From Isoetes taiwanensis (taxonomy: Eukaryota > Streptophyta > Lycopodiopsida > Isoetales > Isoetaceae), in NCBI GenBank assembly GCA_021234155.1, contig JAJEKV010000046.1, positions 1,726,298-1,790,297 on the forward strand: a DNA stretch of 64,000 nucleotides, in the 5' to 3' direction. The first letter of the stretch is position 1, and the number at the start of each line of letters is the position of its first letter. Under the pieces are notes generated by a model. It worked only from the letters and a program-made list of their open reading frames with translations. It had not been told where the DNA came from and ran no database searches. Both the position numbers and the translations under genes were made by a program. Below are positions 36,900-47,413 of the stretch, one piece after another.

Positions 36900-38162
36900 T
36901 TGCAAGGGTCATATAATCTAATTAAAGGCAAGGAGATATTTTGAGAAAAAGGCAACTGCATGCTAAAAAAGGCTAAAGTCGCAGAGAGATCTATAAATAG
37001 AACTGAAACTTAAATGGACATATCTCCGCAACTGTGAGTCTCATTGAGGCTTATCTTTACCTCTTGGAACCGGCTCGGAGTCTAGTTTCCGAATTGGGTG
37101 GCACATATCCTAGTTCATCCGTATGAGGGATTAATGGCCGAAAAGGTGACAGGGGATCACAAATTACTGCCATAGCGACTTCACAGATCTACAATTGCTT
37201 TTGTGATGTGTGGCTACGTGGAGTAGCTAGACTAGCCTGGAGGGCCAATAAGCCAGATATTGTCTTTGCCCAATGGTCTATGCGGAGTACCAGATATTGT
37301 TTGCTCATGGTCTACGCAGAGTAGCCAGATATTGTTTGCCAAGCCATTTGCACTGCCATAACCCTGTGGACCCGGTTGGGTGGTTAAACGTGCTCATCAA
37401 TGTATTCGTTTGAGATATATGATAATTGGATCTTGATCTTCAAATAAGATGATGTTGTTCAGTTGTTTAGCTTCCCATAAACAATGGATTGTATCAAGTG
37501 GTATCGAAAGGAAGTTTACTTATTCTTTTAGGAATCTATGGGCTATGGAAACATCACCGGGATTTGAATTCCTACTTTTGATTTGAATAAAAAAAAGATG
37601 GAACTAGTGGTGGTATTATACTCTAAGGCTGCAAGTACAGCTGGGTTGAACTTCGTCAAAAAGTGTGTTGGGCTTAAGTATATGAGTGAAGTTGCGAATC
37701 CTTGGCGAATGCTGCAAGTGAAGCTGGGGCATCAGTAGTAGATAAAATTCGGTGCTTTTGTGGAGAATGCTCGAAGCATATAGGACCGACTTGTGGAGAA
37801 CGAGTTCGGATGGTTGGGGGAAATTCCTATGATCTTTTGAGGGATTATGGAATAAATCAAAGCATCTTGCTTGGGATTGCGGAGTCAGATCGTGGTGATC
37901 TATAAAGCCGGTTGGCCGTGGTATAAATATTTGATTTGGAAGTCATATTAACACTTGACCTTAATTGCAGGCTTGCTTAGTGATAAGCATTGGGAAGGAA
38001 CTTTACGTACAAGTTGTCAAGGATATGGATGCTAAAATTTGGATGCGGAATCTCAAATTATTTCCTATGGGACAGACTTATGGGTAAAGTTTGTAAGTTG
38101 ATTTTCTTTATGCGGAATAGAGAATAAGAATTTTATTTCTTGTGTGTACCCATGGTGGATTG

Positions 38163-38337
38163 GTATCGTGGAGATACTGTATCGCGGAGATACAATCAAG
38201 TAGTACCGCGGAGGTACGAAAGATATTAAAGCACTGCGGAAGTACGCGGATATCTATAACTGCTTCTAGAGTTTTGCAGGGATCTAAAATAATGGAAACG
38301 CGGAGGTTCCAATGGGTATAAGGTACTGTGGAAGTAC
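38163..38337 (+). repeat. Cluster of six mini-hairpins with GYGGA loops
   Basis: Six short stem-loops share the loop GCGGA or GTGGA. Positions are GTATC-GTGGA-GATAC (38163-38177), GTATC-GCGGA-GATAC (38179-38193), GTACC-GCGGA-GGTAC (38203-38217), GCACT-GCGGA-AGTAC (38231-38245, one mismatch), GGAAAC-GCGGA-GGTTCC (38294-38310, one mismatch) and GTACT-GTGGA-AGTAC (38323-38337). Stem bases differ but stay paired. Spacing is irregular and not a multiple of three, so this is not a peptide repeat. A second type, TTTT-GCAGGGATCT-AAAA (about 38273-38290) and GAGTTC-GCAGGGTCTAG-GAACTC (about 38360-38382), has the same design. The first hairpins recur in the second leader (39967-40018). Confidence 0.75.
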
Positions 38338-39272
38338 AATAACTTATATAACCATTCTTGAGTTCGCAGGGTCTAGGAACTCCCAGGTGTACGTTGAGCA
38401 TGGGACAATCGCCTTCAGAAGGGATGGACCAAACTGGAACGTACTCGGACGATCGCGGACGATCTCTTTTTGAGAAGGGATGGACTGATACGGAGTCATA
38501 GCACGGGGGAGTGGTCCACGGCGCCAGGGTTATGGGGCATGGCAAAATATGGCAAGGTTGTGATATCTAGGATGAGGTCGAGAACCATTGGTTAGAGAGA
38601 TATCAAGGGGAATCAATGATCAAGCAAAAGGGGCGGACTATTTTGTACAAAAAGGCCATAGATAATATCCATATGATAAGTCATATAATCTAATTAAAGG
38701 CAAGGAGATATTTTGAGAAAAAGGCAACTGCATGCTAAAAAAGGCTAAAGTCGCAGAGAGATCTATAAATAGAACTGAAACTTCAGTTGGACATATCTCC
38801 GCAACCAGAGCTCCGATTGAGGCGATCTTTACCTCGTTGGAACCGGCTCGGAGTCTAGTTTCCGAATTGGGGTAGCACATATCCTAGTTCATCCGTATGA
38901 GGGAGTAATGGCTGAAAAGGTGACAGGGCGTCACAAATTACTGCCATAGCGACTTCACAGGTCTACAATTGCTTTTGTGATGTGTGGCTACGTGGAGTAG
39001 CTAGACTAGCCTGGAGGGCCAATAAGCCAGATATTGTCTTTGCCCAATGGTCTATGCGGAGTACCAGATATTGTTTGCTCATGGTCTACGCAGAGTAGCC
39101 AGATATTGTTTGCCAAGCCATTTGCACTGCCATAACCCTGTGGACCCGGTTGGGTGGTTAAACGTGCTCATCAATGTATTCGTTTGAGATATATGATAAT
39201 TGGATCTTGATCTTCAAATAAGATGTTGTTGTTCAGTTGTTTAGCTTCCCATAAACAATGGATTGTATCAAG

Positions 39273-39284
39273 TGGTATCAGAGC
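39273..39284 (+). promoter_or_regulatory. Primer binding site for initiator tRNA-Met
   Basis: TGGTATCAGAGC, two bases after the CA end of the LTR. This is the classic plant copia/gypsy tRNA-iMet site. Confidence 0.85.
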
Positions 39285-40018
39285 GGAAGTTTACGATTCT
39301 TTTAGGAATCTATGGCTATGGAAACATCACCGGGATTTGAATTCCTACTTTTGATTTGAATAAAAAAAAGATGGAACTAGTGGTGGTATTATACTCTAAG
39401 GTCGCAAGGTACAATACCGGGTTGAACTGGCCAAAAAGTGTGTTGGGCTTAAGTATATGAGTGAAGTGGCGAATCCTTGGCGAATCCTTGGAGCGTGGCG
39501 TCCAAGTAAGGAGGATTTGACGACTGCTACTGCAAGTGAAGCTGGGGCATCAGTAGCAGATAAAATTCGGTGCTTTGAAGCATATGGGACCGACTTGTGG
39601 AGAACGAGTTCGGATGGTTGGGGGAAATTCCTATGATCTTTTGAGGGATTATGGAATAAATCAAAGCATCTTGCTTGGGATTGCGGAGTCAGATCGTGGT
39701 GATCTGTAAAGCCGGTTGGCCGTGGTATAAATATTTGATTTGGAAGTCATATTAACACTTGACCTTAATTGCAGGCTTGCTTAGTGATAAGCGTTGGGAA
39801 GGAACTTTAAGTACAAGTTGTGTAGGATATGGATGCTAAAATTTGGATGCGGAATCTCAAATTATTTCCTATGGGACAGACTTATGGGTAAAGTTTGTAA
39901 GTTGATTTTCTTTATGCGGAATAGAGAATAAGAATTTTATTTCTTGTGTGTACCCATGGTGGATTGGTATCGTGGAGATACTGTATCGCGGAGATACAAT
40001 CAAGCAGTACCGCGGAGG

Positions 40019-42040
40019 GCAAACCACTGTGCGACAACACCTTGTTTTATAGGGTTGGTATCATCCCAATAGCTTATCTCAGCTTTTATCTTAACATATA
40101 TAATTATTATAGAATGATTCTTTTGGCATATTACTTTAAGATTCCTTTCTATGATCATGACGCATTAGCTTTTTTTATGCTCAACACTTCTATTGTAATT
40201 TTTTTGACACGTTGCATTAGGTGAAGCAAAAATTTGCTGGCTATGGCGTTCTTCGACAATGTGGCATCCGCGCTTCTCTCTTTCACAATCGGCATCTGCG
40301 CTCCAGCTCTTAGATCCGGCATCCGGCAACTTGATCAGCATTAACTATTGCTATTATATTGATATCTTCGAAAAACATCATGCAGTTGGGGTCTGCTAGA
40401 ACGTCAGGTAGCTGGAAAAGGCCAGAAAATTTGGGGTTTGCTAGAATTGTGGACAATAAGATTCGTGTGTGGGTTAGACGTTGGCGAATTTGCAGAGGTC
40501 TGAAAATTGTGGACAGAAGGATTGCATGTGTAATTTGAAGAGACCGGCGCTAAGCTCTGTTGCTATCCAGATAAATTTTACAATCTGAAACGAGATTTAG
40601 CAGCACAATTAGTTGCCTCTTGGCCTCAAAAGCTAAAAGATTCTGTTATGCATCAGGCGACTAGAATAGGCACCTAAGACATCGGCACTGATTTGAGCTT
40701 CCAGAAGCAAATATATATAAAGCCCCCATTCAAACTATGGAAGGGGACTGGAAGGATCCGATTCTGAAGAAAACATAAGCTCAAAGCCTTCGTTCCATTC
40801 AAAGAAATGGGCTGCAGAAGGCTGCAGAACGGAATGGTCTCAGATTCTGCAGATCCATACTTATAAGAAGGGGCTGCAGTCAAGTTAGAACATCGACATA
40901 TTTAGACTAGAAATTAAACTCAAGGGAGGCGGATGCTTTGTCCAGAGGAGCCCATTTTGAAGGATTTTGAAGCAGGAAAAAGATAGAGCCTTTATCTAAG
41001 CCCCACTACAGACTGTTAGTGAGAAATATCATTATTGCTTGCCTGACAGCCCTGAGCCCCACCTCTATAGGCCTCTGCTCTGTTCGTGGGCTGGCATAGT
41101 TGGATTCCCCGAATAAATCGATGGATCAGAGTTTTTCTCGTCAATTCTAGGTCCTTGGAATATCAACCCCGATATCAATCTTGAAGGTTACTGGCCTTAC
41201 GAAGGACCATTAGTGAGTGACAAACCCTATTACCTTAAACTAGCAGGAAGCATTATGTAAAACCCTAGTTTAGCAGGAAGCATTATACAAAAACCTAGCA
41301 CCCCAAAAAAAAAAAAGGCAAAATCCTATGGTTTCCATTTCTTGAGAAAAAAAAGTTCCTATTGAAAATTCTTGATTTCAACAAGTAGATTGCAAAGGTT
41401 CCCTAGAATTTGTGGCTCAGGAAGGAGCATCCGCTTAGCTAATTTGGAATAAAAATAGAATGCCACTGTTGGATAAAATTAGACACCACATTTTGGTCAG
41501 ATATACTAGCATAAACAACATTTCAAATTAATTCAATTCATCAATGAAAAAAGCTAAAATTTATAAGATTAGGTAGCATAAACAACCTGTTTATTGTACT
41601 CTTCAATTTAGTATAATTTAATTCAATTCATCAATGAAAAAAGCTCAAAGTTGTATTTACCTCTAAATTTACAAATCAACCATGCAATATATCTTAAGTC
41701 TATATGCACAAGGCTTGGCACACATGAGTTAAGGGGACAATGCAAAAAGCTTAAGCCAAGAATGATTAGGAGCAAGGTGGTGTTAAGGGGAAGATGTGAA
41801 AAGTTTAAGCCAAGAATAATTACATAATTTTGATTACCATCCATGTTCAAGACATTTTTGCTACAAAATCTTGAGGACATGAGGTAATTTCGGGCACCAT
41901 GTCGTCCTTGATGCAAAACAGATGGCAATAATGCAGATTCAACTCCTGTCGCATCGCAAGGATGTCCAGAATTGAGATCTATTCGACTTAGCACAAAACT
42001 TCTTTCGCAGCGGGCTGGAGAAGAGAAATGTTCGCGGCTC
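40019..42040. other. Intergenic, minor repeats only
   Basis: No gene I can support. CTAGCAGGAAGCATTATG/ACAAAA is repeated at 41240-41295, ATTCAATTCATCAATGAAAAAAGCT at 41530-41556 and again at 41620-41645, and a GTTAAGGGG...AAG.TTAAGCCAAGAAT.ATTA unit at 41728-41825. A 162-codon minus frame (42111-41623) spans the last repeat and is probably chance. Confidence 0.5.
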
Positions 42041-42132
42041 CAGGGGCTCCCCTTTCGCAAAATCGGCAGGGGCCCCGCGACCGGCGGCAGCCCGGAGCGA
42101 ATCTGCCGCATTTTGCGGAAGGGGAGCCCCTG
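42041..42132. ncRNA. Long GC-rich hairpin (miRNA-precursor-like), upstream of the GNOM-like gene
   Basis: Arm 42041-42069 (CAGGGGCTCCCCTTTCGCAA...) pairs with 42103-42132 (...AAGGGGAGCCCCTG) over about 29 bp, with one mismatch and one bulge, around a 33-nt loop. The total is 92 nt, within the size of plant miRNA precursors. It lies 530 bp upstream of the GNOM-like ATG. It could equally be a small inverted-repeat element. No expression evidence is available. Confidence 0.4.
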
Positions 42133-42245
42133 CTTCCCTTCCTCTACAATATGGAAGTTGGGAAATCAGATTCTTCTCCAGCAAGCTCGTGTTCTTCGGC
42201 TATGGAGCAGCAAATAGTGTTCTTCAGCATCAAATCATATTCTGT

Positions 42246-42360
42246 GGCAGTAGATCCGGCAAGATCCAACAAGCTTCAAGCAGTTCAGGCAGGATCCGCC
42301 AAGCTTCAAGCAGCAGATGGAGCTCTGCAGTAGATCCGGTAAGCTTCGAGCAGGGCTTCG
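42246..42360. repeat. Short GATCCGGCAAG/CTTCAAGCAG tandem repeats
   Basis: Three imperfect copies of a unit joining GTAGATCCGG(C/T)AAG and AAGCTTC(A/G)AGCAG, about 35-50 bp apart, in the presumed promoter or 5' flank of the GNOM-like gene. Confidence 0.6.
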
Positions 42361-42662
42361 TCCGGTGAGCTAACCTAACGCTAAAACCTTCCATCGGTTG
42401 TTTACCTGCTAACATGCACAAATTTACCTGCTGGGCAGAATGGATGCCCCAACTTCCATTCCACGTTATTTTGTGAAGAACGTGGCAACACACAAATGCA
42501 CAGTGATGACCCAATTCCATATTGTAAATGTTAGAGACTGATTGGAGCATGAATAAGTAGTTTTAAAGCTGGACCATCCACACGCTACGTTATTTTTGGA
42601 GGGGAGAAGAGATATAAAATGAGTGAGGAGGAGCTTTTTTCTTTCTGTTACGAGAGGAGGCT

Positions 42663-45600
42663 ATGGCGGCCATATTGATGGCAGAGGTGGTGGCGACATT
42701 GGCAACTCTGCATTCTACAAATCCAGAGCTGTGCCAGAGTCCGACTGCTGTGGGAAGCTGTTCGCCGGAAGATGAAGCACATAAGATCGAACGAGAATTG
42801 CAGCAGCTGAGGCGCCTTTTGCTCACGTCCGACGAGGAGCTATGGTATTCTTTGCATCCCCATTATTATCTCAATCCATTTCTGCGCATTTTGAAGTCCG
42901 ACTGCCTCCCAAGCCGTGTAACTTGTGCTGCCCTAAATGCCCTCTACACCATGTTGGATATGCAGCTCATTAATCTTACAAGCGACCATGCCGCCGCCGG
43001 CCTCCGATCCATTGTCGAAACAGTTTCGCTCTGTCAATTTGACACTGCTGATCCTGTGGCCCAGGATTCTGTGCTCCTCAGGATTCTTCACATCATGGAA
43101 GCTTGCTTTAAGGATTCTTTGCGTTTTTTTCTTACTGATTCTCAGGTCTTGAATATCATAAAAACTTGTTTTCGCATTGTCAAATATTCAAGCGATGAGA
43201 GGATTTTGAAGGAAGTAGCTTTCCAAACTATCACAGTCATCTTCAACAGTGTATTTGGTCGTCTTCCAAGTCTCCCTGTTATTTCTTCTCCGACATCAGA
43301 TCAAGAGGTAAGCCCCTCTGCATTGGCAGTTCGATATAGATGATCATTCTTGGGACATGTTTTTTTCTGCTTTAATAATGCATTTTAAACCAATAGTTAG
43401 TCATCACATGTAGCTGATAGCTTAGAATCTAGACATCCAAAGACTTACTTTGGACTTGCTACCAAATATGATACCACTTAAGGCATGAATTGATCAGTCT
43501 TAAAGTGAAAATGCAGCCGTCCTGTTACTTGAATCTCTCAACTAGTCCTGTAGCAATATTTTATGACATGACTTTAATACAATGTTTTCATTAATGTTAT
43601 TGCCTTTCTAGTGTTTAGATGCTTCTGTCCTATCTTTTTCAACTATTTTTCAAACACTTACCACCATGCACTGCCAATGTTAGCTTAGCTTATAGTGAAG
43701 CATAGACCGGAGTGTAGAACTCATTGATTCTGGTCATGAGGAAATTGAACTTTGAAATGAAGCCAAATGGGTATTATTTTATTGAAGTCATCCAACTTGT
43801 TTCTGTCAGTTCGTTTATACTTGGCTATGAACTAATTAGCTGTTACTATTACAGAGCAATGCTAAACAGGAGAACAAACTCGAGTCTTCTTGTGGAATTG
43901 AGAAAGAAGATGTCCAAAACAGCACGGAGTCTTGCGACACAAGTTCAAATGAGGGGGAAACTATATTACAGGGCAATGCTAAACAGGAGAACAAACTCGA
44001 GTCTTCTTGCGGAATTGAGAAAGAAGATGTTCAAAACAGCAAGGAGTCTTGCAACACAAGTTCAAATAAGGGGGAAGCTACATTTGGCCTGTCTTGTATG
44101 GTGGATATATTCAACTTTTTGTGCATGCTTATTAGAGAATCAGAGATTTATGAAGGCGAAGATGATGATCTCTTGTGCTTCTCTCTCAGGCTCGTGAATT
44201 CAATCATCCTTTTTGGCAGGGAATCACTGTATTACCATGTGGAGCTTCTTGAACTTATACAAGATGAATTGTTCAAGAATATGTTGCAAAGGAAGCTACT
44301 AGCAAATTCTGTTGCTCTGGCTTTGGTGTGCAATATAGTATTCAATCTATATAAATATCTCAGCAGATCTATCAAGTTGCAGCTGGAGGCTTTCTTTTCT
44401 TTTGTTATTATTCCCTTTGCTAAAGGTAAACATGGTATCACATTCCAACATCAAGAGATTGCTGTGCAATGCCTCGTTGACTTTTGTCACCATCCAAATT
44501 TCATGGCAGAAATGTATGCAAACTTTGACTGTGACATTGCATGCAATAATATATTTGAAAATTTGGTTAATTTATTGGCAAATATTGCCTTTCCAATTAA
44601 TTCTCCATTATCTTCCTTGCATACCTTAGCATTGGAGGGAATTCTTATGACTCTTGACAATTTCGATAGCAGGATTGATACTTCAATGCAGTTTCCAGGA
44701 TTCTCAGGCATCAGAGAATATGTTTCTTATTGGAGTTCGACATGCATAGATTATAGTGATCCTCAATGTTGGGTTGAGTATGTTCAATATCAAAAGCACT
44801 TGAAGCACATGCTGATGATTGCAGTTAATCACTTTAACAGGGACCCTCAGAAGGGAATTGAGTTTTTGCAAGAAATTAATCTTCTTCCAGAACATGCTGA
44901 TCCATCAAGTGTTGCTGCATTTCTAAGATATAGCAAAGGTATTAATAAGAAGGTGCTCGGAGACTTCCTTGGTGAAACCACTGAATTTCATATTCAAATT
45001 TTGTCTGAATATGCGAAAACATTTGACTTCCATAATATGAGGTTAGATGTCGCATTAAGATATTTCCTTAACAACTTTTGGTTGACAAAAGCAGCTCATC
45101 GAATACTGGAGGTTTTTTCAACTATATACCATGAGCACTGTCCAGAGATTTTATATGAAGATGTGGTATTATTGGCATATGCCATCGTCATGCTTAATAC
45201 AAATCTTCATAGTGTAAATGTCAAGGAGAAAATGACAGAACATGATTTCATAATCAATATACAACGGTCAGTTAGTGTCCCAGAGGAAATATTAAAAGAT
45301 ATTTATGAGGCGATTGAAGCAAATGAAATCAAAAGTAACTCATTCGAAAGAAGCATAAGAGTTCTCGAAATTACGGGAAGTCATTGGCAACGGGGAAGTA
45401 CTCCCTATATTAAATGCTCTTGTGTCCCAGAGGAAACATTAAAAGATATTTATCAGGCGATTGAAGCAAATGAAATTAAAACTAGCTCATTTGAAAGAAG
45501 TATAGAAGTTCTAGAAATTGCGGGAAGTTATTGGCAACAGAGAAGTAATCCTTATATTGAATGCTCTTCATCTTATTTGGATGTTGACATGTTTATATTA

Positions 45601-47413
45601 ATGGCATGTCCGACTTGTGCTGTTCTATCTGCAGTATTTACTTCTTGGAGATGTGTCTGTTCTCCAGGATTGTTTAGATGGATTTTTCATGGTTGCAAAT
45701 ATGTCTGCATCTTATCAATTGAAAGATATACTAGATAATTTGATTCACTCTCTTTGCCACTTTACACGGTTATTAGACGTAGTGGATCCACTTGCAGGGG
45801 AGGAATTTCTTATATCATTTGGCAATGACACTAAAGCTTGCATGGCAGCAGTGACAACATTTCGCATTGTCGGTCAGTTTGAGGATTCTATATTGAATGC
45901 ATGGCGAAGCATAATACATTGTGTAATTCGGTTGCATAAGATGGGTTTATTACCTATACATGATAATGACTACAGTATGCAAGACAATCCTTTATTTGGG
46001 AATTGTTATACGCCTACTATTTCATCAGATGTTTTGCTTTCTCAGAATGCAAGTATAATTAGCAAAGTGGGTAGGCTTTTCTCATTACATGGGGATAATG
46101 GGTCTACAAATCAAGTATACCAACTTGCATCACAGACAATTGAAGCTTGTGATATTGACAATATTTTTATGAATAGTGACTGCTTGAAACTGGAAACCTT
46201 GCAACAGATAGTGAATTCAGTTATTATAAATGCACGACAAAATTTCCAAGGGGATGAGGATGCCAAAGTATTATGTTTGAATATCCTTATTTATATCACA
46301 ATAAAAAACGAGCATCGCATATTCAACATTTGGCCTGTACTTTCTGAATATGCAGAGTCTATCATAAGGGACAGCACTATATCTCCTCTTACTATTAAAA
46401 AGGCAGCCCTGGCATTGTTGCAAATTTTTGAACTATCATTATCACATGACACCAACTTATCAGATGAACGTTTGCAGCCCCTGTATAACATCCTACACTT
46501 ATGTCCAGATGCAAATATTGAGCAAATAGGACTTGCAGTTTTACAGTTTGTAAAAGGAAGTGCATTGCACATTACATCTTTGAAAGGATGGCAAGTAATT
46601 GCAGCTTTATTGATTGAATTATCAGGTCAAAGACAAGGCTCTCAATATGGATTTGAGGCAATATGGTTCATCATTCATGACAACAAATGTGTTTCAGTTC
46701 TCAACTTCATATTTTGCGTGGAAGTTGTTCAAGCTTTTCTAGAAGCAAAAAACAATAGCAATAAGATAGCACTACGTGCACTGGACCTGCTTTCACAATG
46801 TACAAGTTGTCTTAGCAGCTGGTCAAGAAATCTATCAGATGAAACCACAGAAATGAAAAAAAAACTTGTGGATATGTGGCTTCGAATCACACATGCAGTC
46901 ACAAAAACTTGTGTAGAGAGAAGCGAGGAGAAGAGAAATCGTGCCATTACAATATTACAAGATTGTTTCTTATCAGCAAGATATCTTCCTTACCTACCTT
47001 CTCAGGTTTTAGGGGATTGTTTTTGCGATGTAATCTTCACACTTCTTGATGATCTTCTTAAAATTCCGTTGAATACTTCAATAGACTATCCTGGCATAGA
47101 TTTCAGCCTCCAACTTGCAATTCGGCTTTTATATGAAACTTTTACTTTATTTTCAAATAAGCTTAGTGGGCTACCGAGCTTTGAAAGCATATGGCTTAAT
47201 GTGATAGATCGTATGGGATCATATATGGATAGGCTAATAGAAGGCAAGGAGATTATACCTGAATTGTTGATAGATATTTTGAGAAATTTGTCAATCTCAA
47301 AGGTGTTTTCAGAAAGCAATGCTTCAAAAGAAAATGGTTTATGGGACGTCACATGGCATCATATACATTCCATGCCTAGTTTAAATTCGGAATTATGCAA
47401 AAGGCTCGGCTAG
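42663..47413 (+). CDS. GNOM-like ARF guanine-nucleotide exchange factor, degenerate Sec7, one frameshift
   Basis: Exon 1 is 42663-43307 (215 codons). The intron is 43308-43854 (GTAAGC...TTACAG, phase 0). Exon 2 is 43855-47413. Domains follow the large plant ARF-GEF order: N-terminal DCB (LHPHYYLNPFLRILKSD; IIKTCFRIVKYSSDERILKEVA), HUS box NFDCDIACNNIFENLVNLL (about 44520-44580), Sec7 (FLRYSKGINKKVLGDFLGETTEFH to MTEHDFIINIQRS, about 44920-45270), then HDS domains to WDVTWHHIHSMPSLNSE near the end. Length, about 1,390 codons, is close to GNOM. Family members activate ARF GTPases for endosomal/Golgi vesicle traffic and polar auxin transport. Here the catalytic loop FRLPGE(S/A)Q reads FWLTKAAH, so the essential Glu is lost, and NTDQHN reads NTNLHS. 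Near 45637, after SAVF, the frame shifts by one base before GDVSVLQDCLDGF. Two internal in-frame duplications are present. It is probably a decaying or non-catalytic paralogue. Confidence 0.88.
43855..44088 (+). repeat. 117-bp in-frame duplication at the start of GNOM-like exon 2
   Basis: Two 117-bp copies (39 codons each) of a hydrophilic segment, SNAKQENKLESSCGIEKEDV... and GNAKQENKLESSCGIEKEDV..., about 95% identical. The duplication includes the end of the intron: the first copy begins after TATTACAG (acceptor, 43854), and the second also begins after TATTACAG (43971), so a second in-phase acceptor exists. It lies between DCB and HUS, in a linker. Confidence 0.85.
45277..45570 (+). repeat. 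147-bp in-frame duplication downstream of Sec7
   Basis: Two 147-bp copies (49 codons) starting VPEEILKDIYEAIEANEIK and VPEETLKDIYQAIEANEIK, ending PYI(K/E)CS. They correspond to the single LP.E.L.ELY..I..NEI segment that normally follows the Sec7 domain in GNOM. The frame is kept. Confidence 0.85.

Larger units (their letters stand above)
36900..40018 (+). mobile_element. LTR retroelement relic: LTR-leader-LTR-leader tandem
   Basis: Two units in the same orientation. Unit 1 is an LTR-like block (36900-37496) plus internal leader (37497-38673); unit 2 is an LTR (38674-39270) plus the same leader, cut off at 40018. The LTRs end in GTATCA and are followed by the primer binding site, intact in unit 2 (TGGTATCAGAGC at 39273-39284, complementary to the 3' end of initiator tRNA-Met) and mutated in unit 1 (37499). 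A TATA-like CTATAAATAG lies in the LTR (about 37000 and 38762). No gag-pol remains; the leader has only short frames (METSPGFEFLLL then a stop). AAAAGGGGCGG at 38626 could be a polypurine tract. It is either a non-autonomous element or a recombination product. Confidence 0.78.

Noticed and set aside
40226-40350. Small plus-strand frame MAFFDNVASALLSFTIGICAPALRS
   Set aside because: Only about 34 codons, no family recognised, no supporting context.
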